Below are positions 50,186 to 58,870 of a DNA stretch of 64,000 nucleotides, in pieces. Within the stretch, counting starts at the first letter, position 1, and every line of letters begins with the position of its first letter. The stretch lies in contig JAHCBC010000003.1 in NCBI GenBank assembly GCA_019634595.1, forward strand, positions 434,001 to 498,000, written 5' to 3'. The translations under genes and the position numbers were made by a program. Below the pieces are notes generated by a model that searched no databases, was not told the origin of the DNA, and saw only the letters and a list, made by a program, of their open reading frames with translations. Origin of the DNA: Akkermansiaceae bacterium (lineage in GTDB: Bacteria; Verrucomicrobiota; Verrucomicrobiia; Verrucomicrobiales; Akkermansiaceae).

Positions 50186-50953
50186 ATGAAACCTTGCCTG
50201 CCCGTCCTCCGCGTTCTGGCGGCCCTGTTCATCGCGCTCCCGGCGCTGGCCGCGGAGCTGAAAATCTCCGCCGCCGCCAGCCTGAGCGAGGCGATGACGG
50301 AAATCGCCACGCTCTACGAAAAGGAGCACGGTGAAAAACCACAGCTCAACTTCGGCGGGTCGAATGCCCTCGCCCGCCAGATCAAGGCGGGTGCGCCGTG
50401 CGACGTTTTCCTTTCCGCCGATGAAGCGACACTCAACCAGCTCCGGGAGGAAAATCTGCTGCATGAAAACTCCGTCACGAAGCTGCTCGGCAACTCGCTG
50501 GTGGTGATCACGCCGGCATCCAGTCCATTGAAGATCTCCGGGGCCGCCGACCTCGCCTCGCCTTCCATCCGGCATCTGGCGCTCGGTGATCCCGCCGCGG
50601 TTCCTGCCGGCGTGTATGCCCGCCAGTGGCTGGAAGGTCAGAAGCAATGGGACGCGGTCTCCGGCAAAGTGGTGGCGACGGAGAACGTGCGGGCCGCGCT
50701 CGCCGCGGTCGCTTCCGGCAATGCCGAAGCGGGCGTGGTCTATCAGACCGACGCGATGATCTCGAAGGAAGTCAGGATCGCCTACAAGGTTCCGGAAGAT
50801 CAGACACTGCCCATCATCTATCCCGTGGCCGCCACGAAATCCTCGGCTGATCCCGGCAAGGCGATCCGCTTCATCTCCTTCCTGAGATCCGAACCCGCCC
50901 TCGCGGTCTTCGAAAAACATGGCTTCCGCACCCTGCAAGCCGGGGAGAAATGA
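50186..50953 (+). CDS. modA: Molybdate ABC transporter substrate-binding protein
   Basis: 255 residues. Signal peptide about 1-22 (ending LPALA). Binding-protein type 2 fold with ISAAASLSEAMTEIATLYEKEHG, NFGGSNALARQIKAGAPCDVFLSADE (anion-contact serines), and GDPAAVPAGVYARQWLEG, all typical of ModA. It binds molybdate or tungstate in the periplasm and delivers it to ModB. Its stop overlaps the modB start by four bases (ATGA). The ATPase gene modC is not in this window. Confidence 0.93.
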   Translation: MKPCLPVLRVLAALFIALPALAAELKISAAASLSEAMTEIATLYEKEHGEKPQLNFGGSNALARQIKAGAPCDVFLSADEATLNQLREENLLHENSVTKLLGNSLVVITPASSPLKISGAADLASPSIRHLALGDPAAVPAGVYARQWLEGQKQWDAVSGKVVATENVRAALAAVASGNAEAGVVYQTDAMISKEVRIAYKVPEDQTLPIIYPVAATKSSADPGKAIRFISFLRSEPALAVFEKHGFRTLQAGEK

Positions 50954-51621
50954 ACGCGGTGGACTTGCAGATCATCCTCTTCACGCTGGCCACCGCCGGG
51001 CTGGCGGTCGTCGCCGCGCTACCCGCAGCCACCTGGCTGGCATGGTTGCTGGCGCGGAAGGAGTGGTTCGGCAAATCCCTGGTGGAAACCATCGCCACCC
51101 TGCCGCTGGTCGTCCCCCCGGTGGCCACCGGTCTCATCCTGCTGAAGCTGCTCGGGAAAAAAGGCATGATCGGTTCCTGGCTCCACGGGAACTTCGGCAT
51201 CGAGATCGTCTTCACCGCGAAGGCGGTGGTGATCGCCCTGGCGGTCATGGTTTTCCCGCTGCTGGTCCGCTCCATCCGCACCGCCTTCGAGGAGGTGCCG
51301 AGGATCTATGAGGAGGCGGGTTCGAATCTCGGGAGATCCCCCATCAAGGTCTTCTTCCTGGTCACGCTGCCGCTCGCCCGCCGCGGCATCATCGCCGGGA
51401 TCCTGCTGTCATTTGCCAGGGCACTGGGGGAATTCGGAGCAACCGTGATGGTCGCGGGGTTCATTCCCGGGGTCACCGAAACACTGCCACTGGCGATCTA
51501 TCGGAACGTCCAGATCGGCAACGACGCGCGCGCGCTGTGGCTGGCCGGAATTTCCGCGGGCATCGCCTTTGCCGCGATCTGGATTTCCGCCCGCCTCACC
51601 CCGCATCCGCACCGGCGCTGA
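50950..51621 (+). CDS. modB: Molybdate ABC transporter permease
   Basis: 223 residues with five to six membrane helices. The coupling helix motif of ABC permeases (EEAGSNLGRSPIKVFFLVTLPLARRGIIAG) lies at about 120-150 and is followed by LLSFARALGEFGATVMVAGFIPG, the signature of ModB/CysT-type permeases. It forms the inner-membrane channel for molybdate. The gene overlaps modA by four bases; no modC follows. The next 230 bases hold an inverted repeat and then an unrelated hydrolase gene, so the ATPase must be encoded elsewhere. Confidence 0.93.
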   Translation: MNAVDLQIILFTLATAGLAVVAALPAATWLAWLLARKEWFGKSLVETIATLPLVVPPVATGLILLKLLGKKGMIGSWLHGNFGIEIVFTAKAVVIALAVMVFPLLVRSIRTAFEEVPRIYEEAGSNLGRSPIKVFFLVTLPLARRGIIAGILLSFARALGEFGATVMVAGFIPGVTETLPLAIYRNVQIGNDARALWLAGISAGIAFAAIWISARLTPHPHRR

Positions 51622-51661
51622 AGGCCTGCCGCCAACGAAAAATGAACCCGGATTTTGAGGT

Positions 51662-51783
51662 ATCAAACCACGGATGAACGCGGATGGACACAGATGAAGA
51701 ATCATGGTGGATAGTCTGGAACGGCGGTTAAAATTTCTTCATGAATCCGTGTCCATCCGCGTCCATCCGTGGTTGAATTTGAT
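51662..51783. repeat. Long imperfect inverted repeat after modB
   Basis: The arms 51662-51702 and 51735-51783 are reverse complements over about 40 bases with small gaps; the core shared text is ACCACGGATG, CGCGGATGGACAC and ATGAAGAA. It lies in the 233-bp space between modB and the SGNH hydrolase gene. The sequence could act as terminator of modAB but is more like a dispersed repeat; no ORF is present. Confidence 0.7.
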
Positions 51784-51854
51784 CCGGTTAGAAGAAAGTC
51801 CTCCGTCAACCGGAACACATTTTCTTGAAACGCGGTGCCACACAGGATCGTCTC

Positions 51855-53156
51855 ATGGGGATGACCCGCCTTTCCTGGATCCTGCCGATCGTTTTCGCGC
51901 TGCCACTCACCGCCCGCGAAGCCCCCACCCTGCCACCGGAACTCTCCGAATACGTGCTCGACCCGGCACCGGAGGCAAAGGAACCGCTGCTCAGGAAAGG
52001 CGACCGCCTCGCCATCATCGGTGACTCGATCACGGAGCAGAAGCGTTACTCCGTGATCATCGAAACCTACATCACCGGCTGCCTGCCGGAGCTGGAGGTC
52101 ACCACCCGCCAGTACGGCTGGAGCGGGGAACGGGCCGAAGGGTTCATCAAGCGGATGGAGAATGACGTGCTGCGCTTCAAGCCGACCATCGCCACGAGCT
52201 GCTACGGGATGAATGATTTCCGCTATGTGCCGTTCGACCAGAAGATCGCGGACGAATACCGCAGGAACCAGACGACCATCGTCCAGGCGTTCAAGAAGGC
52301 CGGTTCCCGGTTTGTGGTGGGATCACCAGGCATCATCGACTCCGTCCCGCACTGGGTGAAGACCGCCAGCGGCACCAAGAAGGACCTCAACCTGAGCCTG
52401 TCGAAATTCCGCAACGTGGCCCTGGAAGTGGCCAAGGCGGAGAACGTGGGCTTCGCCGACGTCTATCAGCCGATGCTCATCGCCAACCAAGTGGCGCAGA
52501 AAAAATACGGCGGCACCTTCATGGTGGCGGGCAAGGATGGCGTCCATCCGCTGTGGGCCGGCCACACGATCATGGCCTACGCTTTCCTCAAGGGACTGGG
52601 AGTGGATGGCGATCTGGGCACCATCACCTATGACGAGGCCTCCGGCAAAGCCATCGCCGTGAACGGCCACGAGATCCTCTCCTCCGGTGAGGGCAAGGTC
52701 ACCCTCCGCAGCACCAAGCTGCCATTCTCCTGCGCGCCCAAGGAACTGAACAGCGACGACTCCATCACCGCGGCGCGCGCCCTCATCCCCTTCGACGATG
52801 ATTTGAACCGCCTGACCCTGAAACTGAACAAGCCGAAGGCCGCCTCCTACGATGTGACGTGGGGTGAAACCACCAAGCGCTACACCGCCGCGGAACTCAC
52901 CACCGGCGTGAACCTTGCGAAAGACTTCGCCGTCCATCCGCTGTCCGCGCCGTTCCGGAAGATCTGGGAAGCGGTGACGGACAAGCAGACCTACGAAACC
53001 GAGCAGATCAAGAAGCTGGTCCACGGAGCCGAGGGCAAAGCCGACATGGAAGGCACCTTCGAAAAGACCGAAAAGGTGCGCGCGGAGAAAGTCGCCGCCA
53101 TCGCCGCAGCACGGCAGCCGGTCGAGCATTCCGTCCTGATCAAGGCGGCGGAGTGA
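51855..53156 (+). CDS. Secreted SGNH/GDSL-type hydrolase
   Basis: 433 residues. Signal peptide about 1-20 (MTRLSWILPIVFALPLTA, then R). The SGNH blocks are IIGDSITEQ (catalytic Ser), the oxyanion Gly near YGWSGERAEG, YGMND (block III Asn) and DGVHPLWAGH (catalytic Asp and His). These enzymes hydrolyse esters, for example acetyl groups on polysaccharides. The C-terminal ~170 residues, after the catalytic His, form a separate region with coiled-coil character at the end. ATG 51855 and 51861 are both possible starts. A strong intrinsic terminator follows. Confidence 0.85.
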   Translation: MGMTRLSWILPIVFALPLTAREAPTLPPELSEYVLDPAPEAKEPLLRKGDRLAIIGDSITEQKRYSVIIETYITGCLPELEVTTRQYGWSGERAEGFIKRMENDVLRFKPTIATSCYGMNDFRYVPFDQKIADEYRRNQTTIVQAFKKAGSRFVVGSPGIIDSVPHWVKTASGTKKDLNLSLSKFRNVALEVAKAENVGFADVYQPMLIANQVAQKKYGGTFMVAGKDGVHPLWAGHTIMAYAFLKGLGVDGDLGTITYDEASGKAIAVNGHEILSSGEGKVTLRSTKLPFSCAPKELNSDDSITAARALIPFDDDLNRLTLKLNKPKAASYDVTWGETTKRYTAAELTTGVNLAKDFAVHPLSAPFRKIWEAVTDKQTYETEQIKKLVHGAEGKADMEGTFEKTEKVRAEKVAAIAAARQPVEHSVLIKAAE

Positions 53157-53175
53157 GAATATCCTGAACGGGACC

Positions 53176-53202
53176 GTGGCTGCGGCGTCCCGCCGCAGCC
53201 AC
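53176..53202 (+). terminator. Intrinsic terminator of the SGNH hydrolase gene
   Basis: A 12-bp perfect stem GTGGCTGCGGCG/CGCCGCAGCCAC with the loop TCC (53188-53190) is followed by TGTTTTTCTTTC. It begins 19 bases after the stop codon. This is a textbook rho-independent terminator. Confidence 0.85.
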
Positions 53203-53250
53203 TGTTTTTCTTTCCCGCCCATTTCCCGCTTTGCGTTCGGCCCCGGGATC

Positions 53251-54729
53251 ATGTCCCTTTTCCGCATGTCGATCTTCGAGAAAGCGAGGGAGCACGCCGT
53301 CATCCGCTCCGCGGGGGACACGTTGGGATGGGACCAGGAAACCTACCTGCCTGCCGCAGCCGCCGGGCACCGCGCCAACCAACTGGCATGGCTGGCCTCC
53401 CGCGCCCATGAACTGGCCGTCTCCGACGAATGGAAGAAGGATCTGGAAGCCGCCGAAGAAGCAGACGCGGGCACTGACACGAAGACCACCGCCAACCTGC
53501 GGGAACTGCGCCGCCAGTTCGACCGCGCCACGAAGCTTCCCGTGGAGCTCGTCGCACGGGAGTCCGCCGCCACCTCTCTGGGCATGCACGCCTGGGCGGA
53601 AGCCAGGAAGCAATCCGACTTTTCCGCCTTCGCCCCGCATCTGGAAACGCTGCTGGGCATCGCCCGGGAAAAGGCGGACCGCTGGGGTTATGAACACGAA
53701 CCATACGACGCGCTGCTGGAAGGCTACGAACGCGCGACCAGCACCGCCGCCGTGGCCGCGCTCTTCGACCGCATCGCTCCGTCGCTGAAGGAAATCGCCG
53801 CCTCCGCCGTGGAGAACTCCCGCCAGCACGCCGTCACCCTCCCCGGCGGCCCCTATCCGGTCGAGGCCCAGCAGAGGCTGAACCAGCGCATCGCGGAAGC
53901 CATCGGCTTTGATTTCACCGCAGGCCGCATCGACACCACCACGCATCCGTTCTGCACCACGCTCGGCCCGCGCGACGTCCGGCTGACGACGCGCTATGAC
54001 GAAAGCGACTTCACGTCCTCCCTCTTCGGCGTGCTGCATGAAGCCGGCCACGGCCTTTATGAGCTCGGGCTGCCGGAGGACGATTTCGGCCTGCCATCCG
54101 GTTCCTCCGTATCCCTCGGCATCCATGAATCCCAGTCCCGTCTGTGGGAGAACCACGTCGGTCGCTCGGATGAATTCTGGCAGATCTGGTACCCGGAGGC
54201 CGTCGCCGCCTTCCCGCAGCTCGCCGGTTTCCCTCTGGAATCTTTCCTCCGCCACATCCGGCGCGCGGAGTTTTCCCCCATCCGGGTGGAGGCGGACGAG
54301 GCGACCTATGACATGCACATCCTCCTCCGCTTCGGTCTGGAGCGGCGGCTCGTCAGCGGATCGCTGGCGGTGAAGGACGTGCCTGAAGCGTGGAATGAGG
54401 CCTTCAAGGGCCTGTTCGGCTTCACTCCTCCGGACGACCGCCACGGTTGCCTCCAGGACATCCACTGGTCCATGGGCGGCCTCGGCTACTTCGCCACCTA
54501 CTCCCTCGGGAACCTCAACTCCGCACAGTTGATGGCCGCGGCCAAGGCGGATCCCACAGTGGCCGCCGCCTTTGCGAAGGCGGACTACGCACCGCTCCTG
54601 TCCTGGCTCCGCAACGGGGTCCATTCGAAAGGCGCCACACTCGATCCCGCCGACCTCATGGAAGCCGCGACGGGAAAAGCCCCTTCACCGGAGGACTACC
54701 TGGCCCATCTCACCGCACGCTACCTCTGA
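53251..54729 (+). CDS. M32-family metallocarboxypeptidase (Taq type)
   Basis: 492 residues, the usual length for M32. The zinc site is HEAGH at 263-267 within LFGVLHEAGHGLYELGLP, followed by SLGIHESQSRLWENHVGRS (the third zinc ligand Glu and the HESQSR motif), the M32 hallmark. The N-terminal LGWDQETYLPAAAAGHRANQLA also matches the family. M32 enzymes remove C-terminal residues from peptides in the cytoplasm. ATG 53251 is used; ATG 53266 is a close alternative. The dTMP kinase gene starts one base after its stop, so the two are likely co-transcribed. Confidence 0.93.
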   Translation: MSLFRMSIFEKAREHAVIRSAGDTLGWDQETYLPAAAAGHRANQLAWLASRAHELAVSDEWKKDLEAAEEADAGTDTKTTANLRELRRQFDRATKLPVELVARESAATSLGMHAWAEARKQSDFSAFAPHLETLLGIAREKADRWGYEHEPYDALLEGYERATSTAAVAALFDRIAPSLKEIAASAVENSRQHAVTLPGGPYPVEAQQRLNQRIAEAIGFDFTAGRIDTTTHPFCTTLGPRDVRLTTRYDESDFTSSLFGVLHEAGHGLYELGLPEDDFGLPSGSSVSLGIHESQSRLWENHVGRSDEFWQIWYPEAVAAFPQLAGFPLESFLRHIRRAEFSPIRVEADEATYDMHILLRFGLERRLVSGSLAVKDVPEAWNEAFKGLFGFTPPDDRHGCLQDIHWSMGGLGYFATYSLGNLNSAQLMAAAKADPTVAAAFAKADYAPLLSWLRNGVHSKGATLDPADLMEAATGKAPSPEDYLAHLTARYL

Positions 54730-54730
54730 G

Positions 54731-55324
54731 ATGGCCACGGGACTTTTCATCGTCATCGAGGGCATCGACGGCACCGGCAAATCCACCCAGGCGAAGCGGC
54801 TGGCGGAGTGGTTCCGCAACCAGGGCCGGGAGGTGGTGCTCAGCCGGGAGCCTACGGATGGTCCGTGGGGGGCGAAGGTCCGCGAGTCCGCCGCGACCGG
54901 GCGGCTCGCTCCGGAGGAGGAGCTGGAGTATTTCCTCAACGACCGCCGCCAGCATGTGGAGGAACTCATCCAGCCCGCCCTCGCCGCCGGGAAAGTGGTG
55001 ATCCTCGACCGGTATTATTTTTCGACCATGGCCTATCAAGGTGCCAGAGGGTTCGATCCCGCCGCCATCCGCGAAAGGAATGAGGCCTTCGCACCGCGCC
55101 CTGACCTTCTGCTCATCCTTGATCTGGATGTGGACCAGGCGCTCACCCGCATCGGCGTCCGGGGCGACACCGCGAACGAGTTCGAGAAACGCGAAAATCT
55201 CGAATACTGCCGCAACGTGTTCCTCTCCCTGGCGGATGAACCTTTCACCCGCGTGATCCCCACCAGCGGCTCGCTGGACGAGGTGACCGGCAGGATCATC
55301 GCGGAGGCCGGGAAATTCCGCTGA
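54731..55324 (+). CDS. tmk: Thymidylate kinase
   Basis: 197 residues. P-loop GIDGTGKS at 11-18 after FIVIEG, the dTMP-binding DRY motif in VILDRYYFSTMAYQGARG, and SREPTDGPWGAKVRE, where the conserved Glu-Pro follows Arg. It phosphorylates dTMP to dTDP with ATP, an essential step for DNA synthesis. The C-terminal half has DLLLILDLDVDQALTRI and the lid region RGDTANEFEKRENLEYC. The start is ATG 54731, one base after the M32 stop. Confidence 0.95.
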   Translation: MATGLFIVIEGIDGTGKSTQAKRLAEWFRNQGREVVLSREPTDGPWGAKVRESAATGRLAPEEELEYFLNDRRQHVEELIQPALAAGKVVILDRYYFSTMAYQGARGFDPAAIRERNEAFAPRPDLLLILDLDVDQALTRIGVRGDTANEFEKRENLEYCRNVFLSLADEPFTRVIPTSGSLDEVTGRIIAEAGKFR

Positions 55325-55353
55325 CACCGGGAGTTCCACGATGGGCGGTCAGA

Positions 55354-55523
55354 GGCAGGGACCGCATTCCATGCGGTCAGGCAGGGGACGGCGGCTGATG
55401 CCTTGCGATAACCGAATCCGGCAAACTTTCCCCGTTGCAGGATTGGGGAACGATGCCCAAAAACGAGAATCTTGGGATGATGGAGATCGCCCCGGCCGGA
55501 CCGCATGGAATGCGGCCCCTGCC
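55354..55523. repeat. Pair of inverted hairpin units between convergent genes
   Basis: One unit at 55354-55379 contains hairpin GACCGCAT-TCC-ATGCGGTC; the second at 55494-55523 carries the matching sequence on the other strand (GACCGCAT-GGA-ATGCGGCC). The outer parts are also complementary (GGCAGGG with CCCCTGCC). The pair fills the 225-bp gap between the 3' ends of tmk and the AraC-type gene, without any ORF of substance. It is REP-like and may double as a terminator. Confidence 0.65.
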
Positions 55524-55549
55524 ATCCGATCCGGCTGCCACGACCGCTG

Positions 55550-56233
55550 TCAGTCGTTCCGGCGCTCCATGGCCCTGCGGCGGGCGCTGTAGCGGTTGCG
55601 GTAGGTGCGCGGGCTCATGCCCATGGCCGAGAAGAAATTCCGGTTGAACTGGGACAATGACTGGCCGCCGAGCTGGTCGGAGATTTCGGAAATACGCAGG
55701 TTCGTCGTGAGGAGCTGGTGGGCGGCAACGGCCACCCGCTCATCCCTCAGAAGGGAACGGAAGGTACTGCCCAGGATCTTCTCCAGCCGCTCACCGAGAT
55801 ACCCCGGAGAAAGTTTCAGCACACCCGCTACCTCCCCCAGACTCATCGACTGGCAGGGGTGCTGGGTGATCAGGGTCCAGGCGGACTTCACGGCATCCGG
55901 CCATTTCTGGATAGGAGCCCTGCCGCAGAGATTGTCATGCATGGCCTCCAGCATGCGGAACACCACCGGCTTCCTCCAGAACGCGGGCGGCAGGCCGGAC
56001 TCCATGGCCAGCGCCTCATCCACGCGGACAAGGATGCAGACGCGCTCCCTGCGCACCGGCACCAACACGCTCGTGCGGTCCAGCGTCGAGCGGACCGCAT
56101 CCAGGCTGAACTCCTTCTTGGAACAAATGATCGCCCCGGGTGCGAGGTACTCCAATGCGGCGATGTAGGAGTTGAGCGCCGAAAGAGAAGTGGGTTCTTC
56201 CAGGGAGGTGATCTTTTGCTGTTCGGAGTTCAT
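55550..56233 (-). CDS. AraC-family transcriptional regulator
   Basis: 227 residues. The C-terminal ~100 residues are a double helix-turn-helix of the AraC type: SMSLGEVAGVLKLSPGYLGERLEKILGSTFRSLLRDERVAVAAHQLLTTNLRISEISDQLGGQSLSQFNRNFFSAMGMSPRTYRNRY. The N-terminal ~110 residues form a sensor region without a clear cupin motif; Cys37 is in CSKKEFSLDAV, reminiscent of PocR-type sensors, but this is uncertain. Targets are unknown. It faces a 127-bp region before a small winged-helix gene on the opposite strand, so the two regulators could share a promoter region. Confidence 0.87.
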   Translation of the reverse strand: MNSEQQKITSLEEPTSLSALNSYIAALEYLAPGAIICSKKEFSLDAVRSTLDRTSVLVPVRRERVCILVRVDEALAMESGLPPAFWRKPVVFRMLEAMHDNLCGRAPIQKWPDAVKSAWTLITQHPCQSMSLGEVAGVLKLSPGYLGERLEKILGSTFRSLLRDERVAVAAHQLLTTNLRISEISDQLGGQSLSQFNRNFFSAMGMSPRTYRNRYSARRRAMERRND

Positions 56234-56360
56234 AAACCTGTGTTTCGGGGAGAACGCGATGCGTTTATAGAGAGTGTTTTTTCATTTGTGAGGCGGAGAA
56301 ATGCAAAAAAAATCCCGATTTTTACTTCCCTTGATTCTAATGTATATACATCATCCGCAC

Positions 56361-56654
56361 ATGCCATCCACGAAAAAACCTTGGTCTTTGCTCAGCCGTC
56401 ATGGTCAGGTGCTGATTTTGCTGGCAGGTAACCCCTGCCTTAGAATGATTGACCTCGCACGCACGCTGGGTATCAGCGAACGGTCCGCCAGGTTGCTGGT
56501 GGGATCTCTTCATCGCAGCAATTTGCTCAACATACATAAAACCGGCCGGAATAACACTTATCAAGTGAATTCCTCGGTCCCGCTTCCCAACAGCCTCGAA
56601 CGGGAGATCCCCCTCGAGTCGATCCTGAAGCTGAGTTCTCATTTCCCTGCATAG
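56361..56654 (+). CDS. Small winged-helix DNA-binding protein
   Basis: 97 residues. The segment HGQVLILLAGNPCLRMIDLARTLGISERSARLLVGSLHRSNLLNIHKTGRNNTYQV (about 13-68) is a winged helix: three helices with recognition helix SERSARLLVGSLHRS and a beta wing. It resembles MarR/ArsR-like domains that act alone. ATG 56361 is preferred over in-frame ATG codons at 56301 and 56340, whose extra residues are hydrophobic and not part of the fold. The region just upstream is AT-rich. The gene overlaps the 3' end of glgA on the other strand by 16 bases. Confidence 0.75.
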   Translation: MPSTKKPWSLLSRHGQVLILLAGNPCLRMIDLARTLGISERSARLLVGSLHRSNLLNIHKTGRNNTYQVNSSVPLPNSLEREIPLESILKLSSHFPA

Positions 56655-58177
56655 CGGAAGGTGGAGTCTCCTTGCAGGGGGCGTCCCAGCAACTTTTCGA
56701 ACAATCCGACGTAGGAATCCACAGCGGAAGCAGGAGCGAAGCGCTTCAGGCTCTCCTTCATGATCCGTTCGACGGCCACGTGGCGTTGTCCGTGCGGTTG
56801 ATGGAAAAACCGCATCGCCTCATCGATGGCCCACTTGAGTCCTCCGGCGTCGTGGTATTCGAAAGCGAAGCCATTTCCGGAAGCGGAGTCCGGGGATACA
56901 TGCTCCACGGTATCCCGCAGGCCTCCCGTCCGGTGGACGATGGGCAGGCTTCCATATTTCAGCCCCACCATCTGCGCCAGACCGCAGGGTTCGTAGGAGG
57001 AAGGCATCATCACGAAGTCCGACGCCCCGAATGCCAGGCGGGAGAGCGACTCGTCAAACTGGCAGACGGCGATCCGGTGGCGGAGGCCGTGGAAATCCGC
57101 GATGTTCTCAAAGTGCCGTTTGTAAGGCCCATCCGCCACGAAGACCATCTGGAGGCCGCTCGCCGCATGGTCGCTCGTCACCTGATAGAGGATCTCCGCC
57201 AGCAACTGGCAGCCCTTTTGCACCGGGTCCAGACGGGACGGCCAGAAAAGCAAAGGGACGGAAGGGTTCACCTCCAGCCCGCAGGCCTGCTGGAGCGCGG
57301 CCTTGTTCGCCGCCTTTGCCCCCACATGGGTGGATGCACCATACCGCTCCACCAAGGCGGGATCCGTTTCCGGATTCCAGGTGGCATCCGGGGCGTTGAT
57401 GATGCCGGAGGCAGAGCCGACGGCGTGCTTCGCCCGCAGAACATCATCGAGGCTTCCGGTACCGGCATGCCTGCTCTCCATGAGTTCGTGGAGGAATGAC
57501 CGGCTGACCGTGTTCACATGATCCGCGGCATGGACGGCGGAGGGCAGGAAGGAGACCTGGTTCCACGAGCGGCTCTGGACGTAGGACTCCGGATACTGCT
57601 GGTAGTGGAGGCCATCCCAGAAACGGGCCGCGTCAATGCCACGGTCCTCGATCTCGGCGAGCGTGGCCTTTTCGTCATGGAGGTTGTGGATGGTGAAGAT
57701 GCTTTTCATCCCCATCTTCCGGGCGGCCGCCGGGACCAATCCGGTCATCCAGTCATGGCAGTGGACGATGTCCGGCCTGACCTGCGGCAGGACATGGTGG
57801 ATGACATCCCGCTGGAAGACGAGGGCGGCCCTGCGGTTGTCGCTGGCCCCGCCTTCATACACGGAACGGCGGTAGTAGAACTCCCGGTCCTGGCAGAGGT
57901 GCAGCCGCCGGGAAAGCATGGGTTCCTCACGGAACAGGCTGCGGAAATGGGGCATCGCCACATGGACGTCCGCTCCGCGCTCCGCCAGGGAATCCACCAG
58001 CAGGGTGCACATGTCGGCCAGTCCGCCGGCCTTCGCCCTGGGAGCTTTCCCCCCGCGCAGCCAGAGCGAGCTGCTGCTGTTCAGTTCCGGGGTGACGATA
58101 AGGATCCGCGGCCGTCTGCGTCCCTGCCTCGGTGACAAAAGGCGGCCGGCGTTTTTCGATTTCGTCGATTCTGCCAT
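56639..58177 (-). CDS. glgA: Glycogen synthase, GT5 family
   Basis: 512 residues. The GT5 features are RILIVTPELNSSS at the N-terminus, the ADP-glucose-binding loop KAGGLADMCTLLVDSLAERGADV (normally K-x-GGLADV), HCHDWMTGLVPAA, FTIHNL, and the C-terminal EPCGLAQMVGLKYGSLPIVHRTGGLRDTV. It extends alpha-1,4-glucan from ADP-glucose. ATG 58177 is used; ATG 58207 adds ten residues and is also possible. A GH13 branching-type enzyme is encoded close by at 58864-60702, which supports a glycogen role. A weak sigma54-like element lies about 100 bases upstream. Confidence 0.9.
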   Translation of the reverse strand: MAESTKSKNAGRLLSPRQGRRRPRILIVTPELNSSSSLWLRGGKAPRAKAGGLADMCTLLVDSLAERGADVHVAMPHFRSLFREEPMLSRRLHLCQDREFYYRRSVYEGGASDNRRAALVFQRDVIHHVLPQVRPDIVHCHDWMTGLVPAAARKMGMKSIFTIHNLHDEKATLAEIEDRGIDAARFWDGLHYQQYPESYVQSRSWNQVSFLPSAVHAADHVNTVSRSFLHELMESRHAGTGSLDDVLRAKHAVGSASGIINAPDATWNPETDPALVERYGASTHVGAKAANKAALQQACGLEVNPSVPLLFWPSRLDPVQKGCQLLAEILYQVTSDHAASGLQMVFVADGPYKRHFENIADFHGLRHRIAVCQFDESLSRLAFGASDFVMMPSSYEPCGLAQMVGLKYGSLPIVHRTGGLRDTVEHVSPDSASGNGFAFEYHDAGGLKWAIDEAMRFFHQPHGQRHVAVERIMKESLKRFAPASAVDSYVGLFEKLLGRPLQGDSTFRYAGK

Positions 58178-58207
58178 GGATTGTAAGCGCAGCTCCAAGG
58201 TGGACAT

Positions 58208-58525
58208 GGGAAACGGTGTATTGGGACGGCATGCAGTGGGTACGGATGGCCTGACCGCTCCCGGCGTACAGTGTGAACCCCCGTTCCCTCGATAACGCGC
58301 TGGGGTTGAGCGGAAATTGTGCCATTCCACCACCTCAAAACAAACCATGCGGAAATCTCTGTAAAATCGGGTGGTTGGCCATCCCGCCACACCCCTGCCG
58401 GAGCACGGAGGAATTGCAGAAGGCGATCCATCAAATTGCACAAGGCAATGCCCCGCACGTTTTCAGGAAGTCCCTTGATGTTTCATTTTCCGGGGCGTTA
58501 CTTGGCTGGATCATCCAAAACCATC
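58208..58525. promoter_or_regulatory. Divergent intergenic region of glgA and the small membrane protein gene
   Basis: About 320 bp without a convincing gene. On the minus strand, 58309-58324 reads TGGCACAATTTCCGCT: the -24 half is a perfect TGGCAC and GC is ten bases from GG, but the rest of the -12 half is poor. A transcript would start near 58298. I see no other clear element. Confidence 0.35.
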
Positions 58526-58870
58526 ATGTCCCAATCCCCATTCAACGACCGCCGTGCCCTGAACCTCCTCTCCCGCGTGGGTGACGATCTTTCGCAACTG
58601 CGCCAGGATGTGGCGTCCCTCATCTCCCACACCGCCCACCGCACCGTTCCGGACGGCGCACGGCAACTGGCGGACACCGCGCGGCACCAACTGGAAAACG
58701 GCGGCGCCTATGCCGCCGCCCGCCTGAGGGCTCTCCGTTCCTCGCCACCAAGGGAAGCCGCCGGCATCGCCGGAGGACTCCTGCTCGCGGGGCTGATCGC
58801 ATTCGGCGTGTATGCCATCTGCAAAAGCCGCTGTGAACGGGAGTATCCGGAGGACGAAGGCGGCTACTGA
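58526..58870 (+). CDS. Small membrane protein (DUF883/YqjD-like)
   Basis: 114 residues. Residues 8-72 are helical with many charged residues (LLSRVGDDLSQLRQDVASLISHTAHRTVPDGARQLADTARHQLENG), and one membrane helix at about 80-98 (AGIAGGLLLAGLIAFGVYAIC) is followed by an acidic tail (CEREYPEDEGGY). Long helix plus C-terminal membrane anchor recalls the ElaB/YqjD/DUF883 ribosome-associated membrane proteins, but the match is only in architecture. It sits between glgA and the GH13 gene and overlaps the latter's 3' end by seven bases. Confidence 0.65.
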   Translation: MSQSPFNDRRALNLLSRVGDDLSQLRQDVASLISHTAHRTVPDGARQLADTARHQLENGGAYAAARLRALRSSPPREAAGIAGGLLLAGLIAFGVYAICKSRCEREYPEDEGGY

